Positions 1 through 8,085 are shown, numbered from the stretch's first letter. The stretch is DNA of 32,438 nucleotides from Candidatus Saccharimonadota bacterium (GCA_028289045.1 JAQGHB010000005.1:1-32438); one strand, 5' to 3'. The notes: generated by a model from the sequence alone, not told the origin. A program made the numbers and translations.

Positions 1-34
1 GATGATGGGTGCCCTCGGTAATTTGGGTCTTTAG
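1..34 (+). CDS. 3' end of an upstream gene, possibly YbaB/EbfC
   Basis: Positions 2-34 stay open in one frame and end in TAG at 32-34, giving the tail MMGALGNLGL. A Gly/Leu-rich tail directly before recR is what the nucleoid-associated protein YbaB/EbfC usually shows, and ybaB-recR is a very common gene pair. Only about ten residues are visible, so the identity rests on gene order and composition. Confidence 0.35.
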   Translation, partial: MMGALGNLGL

Positions 35-46
35 GAACTGTAGCCA

Positions 47-652
47 GTGAGCGTACTGCCCCCAGCCCTGCAAAATATGGTTGATGCCTTTGGCCTGTTG
101 CCAGGCGTCGGTCCGCGTACGGCTGAGCGCTACGCCTACTATCTGTTACGCCACGCCTCTGACACGCCTCAGAAGCTGTCTCAGGCCTTGCAAGAGCTGC
201 ATAGTGGTATTGGGTACTGCCAGAAGACCTTCGCGCTAGTCCCTGCCGGACAAGAACTATCTGATCTGTACACCGATCCGCGCCGCGACAAAAAGACCGT
301 CGCCGTGGTCGCCGAACCATTTGATCTGGTAGCACTCGAGAAAACCGGCGAATTCCATGGTACATATCATGTATTGGGGGGATTGGTATCACCGATTGAT
401 AACATCGGTCCTGAGGAGCTGCATATTGCCGAACTGGTGCAGCGTGTCGACGAGGATGGTGTCGAGGAGATCATCCTGGCTACCAATGCCAGCGTAGAAG
501 GTGAGTCTACGGCATTATACATTCAGCAGCAGCTGGGTGACCGCAAGGTTAAAATTACTCGTTTAGCACGCGGTCTATCCGTGGGTGTTGATCTGGAGTA
601 TGCAGATCAGATCACTCTAGGGCGCGCACTGGAAGGTCGCCAAGCTATCTAG
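47..652 (+). CDS. recR: Recombination mediator RecR, zinc finger degenerate
   Basis: RecR works with RecO (and RecF) to load RecA on gapped single-stranded DNA. The 201 residues match the usual family length of about 200. In order they show a helix-hairpin-helix (LPGVGPRTAERYAYYLL, about 18-34), the zinc-finger region (about 57-76), and a TOPRIM domain containing EPFDLVALEKTGEFHGTYH and ATNASVEGESTALY, with the C-terminal LARGLSVGVDLEYADQITL typical of the family. The start is GTG at 47, with AGGA at 33-36 as a modest ribosome binding site. The odd feature is the finger: of the four expected cysteines only Cys58 remains, with Thr61 and Tyr75 where two others would align, before the conserved DPRRD. 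It follows the probable ybaB tail by 12 nt and is convergent with the next gene 17 nt away. Confidence 0.95.
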   Translation: MSVLPPALQNMVDAFGLLPGVGPRTAERYAYYLLRHASDTPQKLSQALQELHSGIGYCQKTFALVPAGQELSDLYTDPRRDKKTVAVVAEPFDLVALEKTGEFHGTYHVLGGLVSPIDNIGPEELHIAELVQRVDEDGVEEIILATNASVEGESTALYIQQQLGDRKVKITRLARGLSVGVDLEYADQITLGRALEGRQAI

Positions 653-669
653 ATCTTGTTGGCGAAGTT

Positions 670-981
670 TTACTGGGAGCTTCTCGCATGCCGGGCTGCC
701 TTAAATTGTTCCCAGAATGGACCACGCCATTGGTCAAGTAAGTTGTCATCTTCTGGTGCCCCAACAAAGCTTCTTATGCGTTGAGGAGTTGTAGCTTCAT
801 CAGGCGCATAGCTTATCTCATCCGCACTGGTTTCGATGATTGCGCTGAGAACTCCCATGGATCCGCCAGCTAAAGCCGTGACCTCATTAGATAATTCAGG
901 AAAGATTTGAAGCTGCGTCCTAAAAGCATGCCTTGCTTCTTCAAGGGATAAAACTCGATATCTTTCAGGGGAACCTTCCAT
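670..981 (-). CDS. Small acidic hypothetical protein
   Basis: I do not recognise this family. The ATG at 981 gives 103 residues starting MEGSPERYRVLSLEEA; a GTG at 990 would add three residues but touches the -10 box and is less likely. The protein is soluble-looking, acidic and has no cysteine, signal peptide or membrane segment. It reads as a mostly helical N-terminal half followed by a loop rich in Asp, Glu and Pro. What supports it as a gene is the near-consensus promoter just upstream (TTGACA, 17-nt spacer, TAAAAT). It is divergent from the DHH gene and convergent with recR. No ribosome binding site is evident, so translation may begin close to the transcript 5' end. Confidence 0.6.
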   Translation of the reverse strand: MEGSPERYRVLSLEEARHAFRTQLQIFPELSNEVTALAGGSMGVLSAIIETSADEISYAPDEATTPQRIRSFVGAPEDDNLLDQWRGPFWEQFKAARHARSSQ

Positions 982-990
982 TGTATGCAC

Positions 991-1019
991 ATTTTAATGT
1001 TTTTATATCTATATGTCAA
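991..1019 (-). promoter_or_regulatory. Near-consensus sigma-70-type promoter
   Basis: On the reverse strand TTGACA (1014-1019) is followed by exactly 17 nt and TAAAAT (991-996). This is the best -35/-10 pair I found in the window. Transcription would start near 984, about 3 nt before the ATG at 981. Confidence 0.75.
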
Positions 1020-1066
1020 ACTCTGCCTAGCGAGCATGCTAGAGTCGAGCACGCTTACAGATAAGG

Positions 1067-1072
1067 TATACT
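1067..1072 (+). promoter_or_regulatory. -10 box for a leaderless mRNA
   Basis: TATACT ends 6 nt before the ATG at 1079, so the usual start site (seventh base after the box) is the A of the start codon. No Shine-Dalgarno is present and no clear -35 was found. Confidence 0.6.
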
Positions 1073-1078
1073 GTATGG

Positions 1079-2131
1079 ATGATGTACCCAGAAGCAGTCA
1101 AAATTAAAGAAATCGTCGATAACTCCCAAAAGATCGTTATTATCCAGGCTGATAACCCAGATGGTGACAGTTTGGGCAGTGCGCTGGCACTGGAGCATAT
1201 CCTAGGAGATATGGGCAAGGAGCCGATTTTGTACTGCGGTGTTGATATGCCGAGCTATCTTCGGTATATGCAGGGCTGGGACCGGATTGTGCGCGATATA
1301 CCGCAGCAATTTGATGCCAGCATCATCGTGGACGCCTCCACAACTACCCTATTAGAGAAATTGTATGATTCGGGGCAGCAGAAATGGCTGGCCAGTAAGC
1401 CGAATATTGTGCTGGATCATCATGCTACCGTCGATAATGTGGTGCCATTTGCCTCTGTTATGATCAATGATGGTACCCGTGCCTCGGCTGGCGAGCTCAT
1501 TTACATGATTGCCAGGCAGCTCGACTGGAAAGTCTCGGTGCAGGCTCAGGAGTTTCTGATGACCTCTATCCTCGGTGACACCCAAGGCCTTACTAATCAA
1601 TTAGCGTCGGCTGAAACCTATAGGATTATGGCTGAATTTGTCGAAAATGGGGTCGACAGACCACACCTGGAAGATATCCGACGTGAATACAGCAAGATGC
1701 CGACGCAAATTTTCCGCTACAAGGGTGACCTAATTCAGCGCGCTGAATTTGCAGCCGACGGTGCACTAGCGACAGTTACCATTCCTCAGAAAGAGATCAA
1801 CGAGTACAGCCCGCTGTATAACCCGGCGCCGCTGATCCAGAATGATCTGTTACAGACGCTGGGCGTGCGGGTGGCGATTGTCTTCAAAAGCTACGCCGAT
1901 GGCAAGATCACGGCTGCCATCCGTGCCAATTCAAGCGCGCCAGTTGCCGCTAAACTTGCCGAACACTTCGGCGGTGGCGGCCACACCTATGCCAGCGGTT
2001 TCAAGATCACCGATGGCCGGCCCTTCAACGAGGTAAAATCAGAGTGTTTGCGCACCGCTACCGAATTACTTGCTAAACTTGAAGAAGGAAATACCCATGA
2101 AGATCCACAACACGCTCACGCGACAACTTGA
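1079..2131 (+). CDS. DHH/DHHA1 phosphoesterase (NrnA-like)
   Basis: This is a DHH-subfamily phosphoesterase related to NrnA, which degrades short oligoribonucleotides, cyclic-dinucleotide products or phosphoadenosine phosphate using manganese. The DHH domain (about 1-185) shows PDGDSLGSAL (Asp28, Asp30), VDAS, VLDHHAT and ILGDTQG. The DHHA1 domain near the C-terminus carries FGGGGHTYASGF. Its 350 residues suit the family. In motif I the first metal-binding His of the usual HxxPDxD is replaced by Ala24. The start at 1079 (ATGATG) fits a -10 box six bases upstream. Its last 35 bases overlap the start of cysS, in another frame, and contain the cysS ribosome binding site, so the two are probably translationally coupled. 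The substrate cannot be told from sequence. Confidence 0.88.
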   Translation: MMYPEAVKIKEIVDNSQKIVIIQADNPDGDSLGSALALEHILGDMGKEPILYCGVDMPSYLRYMQGWDRIVRDIPQQFDASIIVDASTTTLLEKLYDSGQQKWLASKPNIVLDHHATVDNVVPFASVMINDGTRASAGELIYMIARQLDWKVSVQAQEFLMTSILGDTQGLTNQLASAETYRIMAEFVENGVDRPHLEDIRREYSKMPTQIFRYKGDLIQRAEFAADGALATVTIPQKEINEYSPLYNPAPLIQNDLLQTLGVRVAIVFKSYADGKITAAIRANSSAPVAAKLAEHFGGGGHTYASGFKITDGRPFNEVKSECLRTATELLAKLEEGNTHEDPQHAHATT

Positions 2132-3515
2132 TACCGTTACACCGCTAACAGATGACACGGTGCGCATCTACTCCTGCGGACCAACCGTCTATGACCACAT
2201 TCATATCGGTAATCTGAGCTCCTTTATCTACGCCGATACGCTACGGCGAGCAGTCGAAGCAGGCGAGCATAGAGTGAAACATGTCATGAATTTTACCGAT
2301 GTTGATGATAAAACTATCCGCCGTAGCCGCGAGAAATATGCTGATCTGGAGCCCAGAGAGGCTCTAAAGCGCCTGACAACCGAATACGGTGATCTATTCC
2401 TGGAAGATATGATGGCAGTGGGTAATGACACCGACGCCATTGAATTCATCAAGGCCACGGATTCTGCGGTGATCAAGGGTATGAAACAGCTCGTAACAGA
2501 TCTGCATCAGGCTGGTTTTGCCTATATTGCCGACGACGGCGTCTATTTCTCGATTGAAGCCTACAAAAAGAGCGGCAAGACGTATGGGCAACTCACGGAG
2601 GTTAGCACCAGTTCCACTAGTGAAGCCCGCATCCAAAACGATGAGTATGACAAGGAGTCAGCACATGACTTCGCGCTCTGGAAGAAGCAGAAGCCAGGTG
2701 AACCGGCCTGGGACTTCACGCTGGATGGCCACGAACTGAACGGCCGCCCGGGTTGGCATCTGGAATGCTCCGTCATGAGCAACCAAACCCTCGGACAGCC
2801 TTTTGACATCCACACCGGTGGCGTTGACCTGATATTCCCGCATCACGAGAATGAGATCGCCCAGAGCACTGCCGGCCAGAAAAATCCTGTCTACGCGTCT
2901 GCTTTCGTGCACAATGAACACCTATTAGTTGATGGCAAGAAGATGAGCAAATCGCTCAATAACTTCTATACGCTTAAAGACATTACCGACAAAGGTTTTG
3001 ATCCGCTGGCGTTTCGCATGCTGGTACTGCAGTCGCACTATCGTAATCAGGCCCATTTTAGCTGGGAAAACCTAGAGAGCGCTCAAAATAGACTCCGTGA
3101 TCTGCGCGCACTGGCCGCCCTGCGATGGCAAGCCCTGCCTGTCACACATGATGGCGCCACATTTGCGCTCGAAGAGGTGCCACTCAATCTAACGTCGCTT
3201 CTCAATGACGACTTGCGTAGCCCGCAGGCCCTGGCATTTTTGAGCGATGTCTCTACCCAATTGCAGGTAGTTCTAATTGAAACTGATGAAATCCGCCACT
3301 TTGAAGCCATGCTGCGCACTATCGACGAATTGCTTGGCCTAAGGCTACAATCTGTTCAGGACATCACTCTGGAGCAGAAACAACTCATTGCCGACCGTGA
3401 GAAAGCCCGAACCGCCAAAGACTGGAACAAATCAGATAAGCTTCGAGATACATTGATCACCCAAGGCATCGGCCTGCGTGATACCAACTACGGAACTATT
3501 TGGTTTCCGTTATAG
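2097..3515 (+). CDS. cysS: Cysteinyl-tRNA synthetase
   Basis: CysRS is the class I synthetase that charges tRNA-Cys with cysteine. The 472 residues show the HIGH-type signature (HIGN, 36-39) and KMSKS (282-286). The structural and catalytic zinc ligands are all present: Cys27 in YSCGPTVYD, Cys224 in HLECSVMS, His249 and Glu253 in HHENE. I chose ATG 2097 over an upstream in-frame start because GAAGGAAA lies just before it and the resulting N-terminus (MKIHNTLTRQ) aligns with family members. It overlaps the DHH gene by 35 bp at the start. At the end it overlaps the convergent transporter gene by 20 bp. Confidence 0.97.
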   Translation: MKIHNTLTRQLDTVTPLTDDTVRIYSCGPTVYDHIHIGNLSSFIYADTLRRAVEAGEHRVKHVMNFTDVDDKTIRRSREKYADLEPREALKRLTTEYGDLFLEDMMAVGNDTDAIEFIKATDSAVIKGMKQLVTDLHQAGFAYIADDGVYFSIEAYKKSGKTYGQLTEVSTSSTSEARIQNDEYDKESAHDFALWKKQKPGEPAWDFTLDGHELNGRPGWHLECSVMSNQTLGQPFDIHTGGVDLIFPHHENEIAQSTAGQKNPVYASAFVHNEHLLVDGKKMSKSLNNFYTLKDITDKGFDPLAFRMLVLQSHYRNQAHFSWENLESAQNRLRDLRALAALRWQALPVTHDGATFALEEVPLNLTSLLNDDLRSPQALAFLSDVSTQLQVVLIETDEIRHFEAMLRTIDELLGLRLQSVQDITLEQKQLIADREKARTAKDWNKSDKLRDTLITQGIGLRDTNYGTIWFPL

Positions 3516-4623
3516 CTTCGTTGAACTCAGGGGTGCTGATAATCTTCTTACTGCGCAAGTACTCCAGCGACAGGATACGCAGGCAGCCAGCAATAGGAAT
3601 GGCCAACAAACCACCGATGAGGCCACCAAAACTAACACCTATCACGACTGAGGAAAACACTAACAGGGGTGACATATTGGTTGAATTAGCCTGAATGCGA
3701 GGTTGAATCAGGTAGTTTTCGATCTGTTGGTAGAGAATGTAGTAGGCCAAAATGATGAATGCCGCGCCAGTGGAGTGAAACAGTGCGACCGCTGTGACGA
3801 TAATGGCGCCGATAGTGTGACCGACCATAGGGATGAGGCCACAGATAAACACGATCACCATCAGTGCGATGGGGTAACTGATGTGCAGAATGAGAATGGC
3901 CGGCAAAATAAGCGTTGCTGCTAAGGCGGCCAGCGTCACCTGCCCGTTCACGTAGCCTTGTATGACGCGGTACATATCTCTGAGTAGCCGCTCAGCCAGC
4001 GCATGATGCCGATCTGGCACGACTTCGCGGAAGAATTTAAGCCAACGCGGGCCTTCAACCAGCATCATGAAGGTCAGTACCAAGATGGTTAACAGAGAGA
4101 AAATGCTGGTGCCCACACGCTGCGCGCTCGAGAAAACGGTGCCACCGGAGTGTTTCAGACGAGCTGACAGCTGATTAGAGAACGTGTCTACCTGATCCTG
4201 CAGATGGTATCGCCGGATGAGGCGGCCGGTTTCACTGTCCTGACTTCTGAAATCTTTGACGAGGTGGGGTGCGGCGTTGACGAAGCTCTCTGTCTGTTTT
4301 ACCAGAGGGGGGACGATGCTGGCCAGGAAACCACCGAGCAGGACGACAACGATCAAAAAAGACAGCGTGGTGGCTAGGGTGCGATTGCCGCGGCGTTTGC
4401 CTGGCAGATGGCGGCTCACCCAATAGACCGGACCATTTAAGGCCAGTGCCAGAAAGAAAGCAACAAATATAAGCAATAGGGCGTGCGCAGCCTTGTGAAG
4501 CGCCGCCAGCAAGATGATGGTCGTAACAATCAGCAAGGCAATTCGAAAGAACGTTTCGGTGCGGATAGTGATGGCTAGCTCGGGGATGTCCTCGTCGGTA
4601 CGGTTCCTACGGAAATTCATCAT
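3496..4623 (-). CDS. AI-2E family transporter (PerM/YdiK type)
   Basis: This is a polytopic inner-membrane protein of the AI-2E/PerM family, whose members export small molecules or act in sodium-proton exchange; the substrate is not predictable. The 375 residues begin with a short charged cytosolic segment (MMNFRRNRTDEDIPEL). Two hydrophobic segments follow (about 27-100), then an extracytoplasmic helical region with TESFVNAAPHLV, and a C-terminal set of helices carrying the family signatures GLIPMVGHTIGA and YQQIENYLIQPRI. It is the last gene of the reverse-strand envelope operon, 11 nt after the first glycosyltransferase. Either of two consecutive ATG codons could start it. Its 3' end overlaps that of cysS by 20 bp. 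Confidence 0.9.
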   Translation of the reverse strand: MMNFRRNRTDEDIPELAITIRTETFFRIALLIVTTIILLAALHKAAHALLLIFVAFFLALALNGPVYWVSRHLPGKRRGNRTLATTLSFLIVVVLLGGFLASIVPPLVKQTESFVNAAPHLVKDFRSQDSETGRLIRRYHLQDQVDTFSNQLSARLKHSGGTVFSSAQRVGTSIFSLLTILVLTFMMLVEGPRWLKFFREVVPDRHHALAERLLRDMYRVIQGYVNGQVTLAALAATLILPAILILHISYPIALMVIVFICGLIPMVGHTIGAIIVTAVALFHSTGAAFIILAYYILYQQIENYLIQPRIQANSTNMSPLLVFSSVVIGVSFGGLIGGLLAIPIAGCLRILSLEYLRSKKIISTPEFNEAITETK

Positions 4624-4634
4624 GGCTCTATTAT

Positions 4635-5792
4635 CTATGCACCGCGCCGTTTACGCAATGCCTCCTGGTATATATTGACGAGTTTGCGGCCAACAACGTT
4701 CACGTCGAAGTCTTTGGTAAAGTTTGCACCCCAGGTCTGGGTTTGCTGGCGGGCTGCCTTGTCTTCTAAGAAAAGCTGCAGTTTGCCGGCTAATTCTGCT
4801 GCGTTATGAGGGTCAAATAATAAGTCGGGCCGCTCGCCAATAACAGATCGGTAGCCTGGATTATCACCCGCCAGTACAGCTGCTTGGCCACTGGCCATCG
4901 CTTCAAGCAGTACGATACCGAAACTTTCGCCGCCACTGCTGGGGAAGACAGAAATATCAGCCGAAGCGTAATAACGCGGCTTGTCTTCTTCGCTAACAAA
5001 ACCTGTAAAGGTCACATACGATTTAAGCTCGTTCTCTTTGACGAACTGTTTGAGTTTAGCGTCCAGCTGGCCACGGCCACAGATAACGACTCGAAATTTA
5101 GGTAAATCCGTCTTGTTGGCGAGAAGCGCGATGGCTTCGAGCAGCAGTTGGCAGCCCTTGCGTGGCACGAGACGTCCCAGAAACAGGATCGTCACTGTAC
5201 CGTCATCATACTCAGGAAACGGTTTGGCGCCATGAAACAGGCTATAATCGACGACATTTGGCAGTACGCCGACGTCTTTTAGGCGGAAGCTGTGAGTCGC
5301 GAACTCAGCAGCCACGGGCGATACGGCTATGAGTCGATCGAAGCGTTTCAGTGATGGTCGCAGCCAGAGCCCGAGCAAGCGAGTGCCGACACGAGACAGC
5401 CAGTCATAGGGCAAGATGTGAAAGGTGCCGACCACAGCCGTGCGATCATCAGCGGCCAGGATGAGGCGTTGGGCCATCAGGGGGTGGTGCGGAGTCTGGA
5501 CATGCAGCACATCAAACTTCTCTGCTTCTATAAAACGGCGGAGTTTGCGGCGACTGGTAGGCAAGGGAATAGTCGTGCGATTACCATTGAAGCTGACGGT
5601 AATATTACGCGACAGGCTGTGCAGGTTCGGTAATTGGCGCTTGTCGGTTTGACCGGCTAAGTAGTGAATGTCGTGACCTTGTTGGCGCAGCCATTCACCA
5701 ATGCCTATGACATATTGCTGCACACCGTCCTCCGGATCGAGGGACGTGTCGATAACCAGGCCGATTTTAAGCGACTTTGTGGGTAGTGGCAT
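4635..5792 (-). CDS. GT4 family glycosyltransferase (PimA-like)
   Basis: This is a GT-B fold retaining glycosyltransferase of family GT4, probably adding a sugar from a nucleotide donor to a lipid acceptor at the cytosolic membrane face. The 385 residues have an N-terminal Rossmann half (KIGLVIDTSLDPEDGVQQYV) and the donor-binding half with LFLGRLVPRKGCQLLLEA, GFVSEEDKPRYYASADISV and the EX7E motif in GGESFGIVLLEAMASG. The acceptor-side segment VLHVQTPHHPLMAQRL is typical of the PimA/GPI-GT group. It overlaps the upstream GT4 gene by 26 bp, which implies coupled translation and a two-step glycolipid pathway. The sugar and acceptor are unknown. Confidence 0.92.
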   Translation of the reverse strand: MPLPTKSLKIGLVIDTSLDPEDGVQQYVIGIGEWLRQQGHDIHYLAGQTDKRQLPNLHSLSRNITVSFNGNRTTIPLPTSRRKLRRFIEAEKFDVLHVQTPHHPLMAQRLILAADDRTAVVGTFHILPYDWLSRVGTRLLGLWLRPSLKRFDRLIAVSPVAAEFATHSFRLKDVGVLPNVVDYSLFHGAKPFPEYDDGTVTILFLGRLVPRKGCQLLLEAIALLANKTDLPKFRVVICGRGQLDAKLKQFVKENELKSYVTFTGFVSEEDKPRYYASADISVFPSSGGESFGIVLLEAMASGQAAVLAGDNPGYRSVIGERPDLLFDPHNAAELAGKLQLFLEDKAARQQTQTWGANFTKDFDVNVVGRKLVNIYQEALRKRRGA

Positions 5793-6927
5793 AGCGTTTG
5801 AGTGATTCTACGTAGAGCTCTTCGTATTGGTCAACAACATTGGGATAGTTAAATTGCAGTACGTACTCATCTGCCCAGGTTCTCCAAAGCTTCCGCAGAT
5901 CCTGCTCGTGAAGTAGCAGGTCCAAGCGTCGGGCAAATTCCTCGGTGTCCTCGGGATTTATAATCGACAGGCCGCCAAGGCCCTGCATAACACCAACATA
6001 ACCCGAGTTATTGCCAGCAACACAGACTGCGCCGGCGGCCATGGCCTCGAGCAGCACAATGCCAAAACTCTCACCAAACAGGGCAGGCGAACAGAAGAGG
6101 TCGGCTTCGGATAATAAGTCAATCTTCAGTTCTTCGCTCACAAAGCCCAAGAAACTAATATTTTTGAGCTTGAGGTCATCTGCCAGTAATTCGAGCTTTT
6201 CGCGGTCCGGACCATCACCGGCAATGATAAGCTTGGCATCAGGGTTGTCTTGCGAAAGTAGCTGAAAAGCCTTCAGGAGATACTTAACGCCTTTGCGATT
6301 TTCCAGCCTGCCCACGTAGAGAATTGTCTGTCCATCTTTCTTTTTCTGTCGCAAATCAGCACCACGCTGATATTTTTTGAGGTCTATGCCGTTAGGGATG
6401 ATGGTGATGGGCTGCTTGGTAATGCCGGCAGCGTATGATGCTCCAGCGTCGGATACAGCAGTCAGCACGTGCAAATACTTCATGACAGAGTTCAAATACG
6501 GCGCGACGGCTTTAAGGATGGATCGGCTCATAAGCGCGTCGGAGACTTTGGAGTGGAAGGTGGCGATGTTGACGCTAGTGGAGCGTTGGAGCAGTTGGCG
6601 GCTCAGTAGGGGCTGCCATGGCTCATGAAAGTGTAGAATATCGAATTGCTCTTCGGCCAGCATGGCATCGATCTGTTCATTATCAGCTGTACTGGAGACC
6701 TGAGAAGTGGTGTCCGAGAAAGACAGTGTGCGGAAATCGGTTGAGGTGCCAGCATAGATGACATCTGGTTCTGGATCCATTTCATGATTGCGCGGCTTCG
6801 GGGTGATTATCTTGACGATGTGGCCGCGGTCCTCGAGACCAGACTTCAATGCCAACACAACTTCCAGCACGCCGCCAGGACGGTGAATGTTATACGGGCA
6901 TACCAAACCAATCTTCATCTTACTCAT
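5767..6927 (-). CDS. GT4 family glycosyltransferase (PimA-like)
   Basis: This second GT4 enzyme has 386 residues and a start (MKIGLVCPYNIHRPGGVLEV) very like actinobacterial phosphatidylinositol mannosyltransferase PimA. The donor-binding half shows ILYVGRLENRKGVKYLLKA, LIIAGDGPDREKL and the EX7E motif in GESFGIVLLEAMAAG. It is a paralogue of the next gene in the operon, so the two probably act in sequence on one lipid. Two starts are possible: ATG 6927 and ATG 6918. An extended -10 box at 6929-6937 lies between this gene and the hydrolase, and a transcript from it would begin near 6922, which favours 6918 (MKIG) for that mRNA. Read-through from the hydrolase could use 6927. Confidence 0.92.
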   Translation of the reverse strand: MSKMKIGLVCPYNIHRPGGVLEVVLALKSGLEDRGHIVKIITPKPRNHEMDPEPDVIYAGTSTDFRTLSFSDTTSQVSSTADNEQIDAMLAEEQFDILHFHEPWQPLLSRQLLQRSTSVNIATFHSKVSDALMSRSILKAVAPYLNSVMKYLHVLTAVSDAGASYAAGITKQPITIIPNGIDLKKYQRGADLRQKKKDGQTILYVGRLENRKGVKYLLKAFQLLSQDNPDAKLIIAGDGPDREKLELLADDLKLKNISFLGFVSEELKIDLLSEADLFCSPALFGESFGIVLLEAMAAGAVCVAGNNSGYVGVMQGLGGLSIINPEDTEEFARRLDLLLHEQDLRKLWRTWADEYVLQFNYPNVVDQYEELYVESLKRYATTHKVA

Positions 6928-6928
6928 T

Positions 6929-6937
6929 AGTATACCA
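6929..6937 (-). promoter_or_regulatory. Extended -10 promoter inside the envelope operon
   Basis: The reverse strand reads TGG-TATACT, an extended -10 element, in the 11-nt gap between the hydrolase stop and the glycosyltransferase start. It would let the two glycosyltransferases and the transporter be transcribed without the hydrolase. Confidence 0.5.
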
Positions 6938-6938
6938 T

Positions 6939-7868
6939 CTAACGCTTTGCTAGCACGCGTCGTAAACCACTTGGCAGCAACACGCTCATAGCCTTTTTAT
7001 CGGCTAGAATGCTTGGCGTATGCGCCTTGCTACGTGCCACGTACTTGTGATAGCTCTTGAACACAATCAGCATGTGCTGCTTAACAATCTCATTATCAAA
7101 GTAGTGATCCTCTTCGGAAATCACATGGTAGATCGGTAAATCAATTTTTTTGGTGCAGTTGTCAACATTCAGGAATTCGCTGCTCGTCAACCAATGCGTG
7201 CGGACATCATTGGCCTGCCACAGCTGCACCTCGAAATCCATGGTGGCGCTGAATTCCTCAGGTGTAACTTCGATCATGCGCCGTTTGGAATTTGGCAATT
7301 TAGAATACAGCGTGCGGAGTACGGGACCGTTGAGGCAACATCTACGAATAAAAACTGCGAATGGCCGCGTCGCAAAAAACCTTGTGGCATGTATATAGAA
7401 GCGGCGCGTACGCGGCGGATACACGAAATCATCCTTATGCATGAAACCCACGATACTCACCAGTAGATCGACTTTCTTAGTTAACTCAGGGTATTTTTGC
7501 AACATGCGAGTAGCGACGACAAAACCGAATGAGATGCCCACTATGGTGACACGTTTACGCTTATAGCGCAGTTTAATAAGCGCCGCGAGATAGTCTGCAA
7601 AAGCGTCAATAGTCGGCCGCCGACCGATAGTATAGAAGCTATCCATACCACCAAAGCCAGGTAGATCGGGCATGGTGACAGTGCCGTATTCGCCCAGATT
7701 CTCTACCAGGCCCCACCAGCGCTCAATCATGGCGTGATGCCCATATATAAGCAGGATCTCGCGGTCACGCTTGGTGGTGGCCGGCACGTGCAGCATGCGG
7801 CCTTCCAGTCCATTGATATTCAATGGCGCGATATAGTCAGCAGGGGTTTTAGATGGAGTTTTCGGCAT
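6939..7868 (-). CDS. Alpha/beta hydrolase
   Basis: This 309-residue protein has an alpha/beta hydrolase fold. The nucleophile elbow is GISFG with Ser113; an oxyanion-region segment (LLIYGHHAMIERWWG, about 39-53) and MPDLPGFGGMDS precede it. The likely acid is Asp254 in SEEDHYFDN and the likely base His283 in KAHTPSIL, so a complete triad can be drawn. There is no signal peptide, so it acts in the cytosol. As first gene of an operon with two GT4 enzymes it may process a lipid or acyl group on the glycolipid, but that is inferred from context only. The start is the ATG at 7868; no strong ribosome binding site precedes it. A weak TAAAAT is seen about 24 nt upstream. Confidence 0.85.
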   Translation of the reverse strand: MPKTPSKTPADYIAPLNINGLEGRMLHVPATTKRDREILLIYGHHAMIERWWGLVENLGEYGTVTMPDLPGFGGMDSFYTIGRRPTIDAFADYLAALIKLRYKRKRVTIVGISFGFVVATRMLQKYPELTKKVDLLVSIVGFMHKDDFVYPPRTRRFYIHATRFFATRPFAVFIRRCCLNGPVLRTLYSKLPNSKRRMIEVTPEEFSATMDFEVQLWQANDVRTHWLTSSEFLNVDNCTKKIDLPIYHVISEEDHYFDNEIVKQHMLIVFKSYHKYVARSKAHTPSILADKKAMSVLLPSGLRRVLAKR

Positions 7869-7983
7869 ATTGTGTGAGCTATTTGGACATAATTTTAGCA
7901 GAATTTCATGGTTTCAGCTAGCCGTGCGGGCCTCTAACAGTTGTGCGTTGCGTCTATTTACGCTAAAATCAATCTGTTCTGCA

Positions 7984-7989
7984 CATAAT
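7984..7989 (+). promoter_or_regulatory. -10 box of tRNA-Gln
   Basis: CATAAT ends 6 nt before the first base of the mature tRNA, so transcription should begin within 0-2 nt of the mature 5' end. Confidence 0.5.
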
Positions 7990-7995
7990 CTGCGA

Positions 7996-8070
7996 TGGGG
8001 CGTCGCCAAGTGGTAAGGCACCAGTTTTTGGTACTGGCATTCGGGGGTTCGAATCCCTCCGCCCCAGCCA
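7996..8070 (+). tRNA. tRNA-Gln (anticodon TTG)
   Basis: The full cloverleaf can be folded by eye. The acceptor stem is TGGGGCG (7996-8002) with CGCCCCA (8060-8066). The anticodon stem CCAGT/ACTGG encloses the loop TTTTGGT with anticodon TTG at 8028-8030. The T arm is GGGGG-TTCGAAT-CCCTC. The discriminator base is G8067 and CCA is encoded at 8068-8070. It closely resembles E. coli tRNA-Gln, including the initial U and the GCCA end. Confidence 0.97.
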
Positions 8071-8085
8071 AGCATAAGCACTTCT

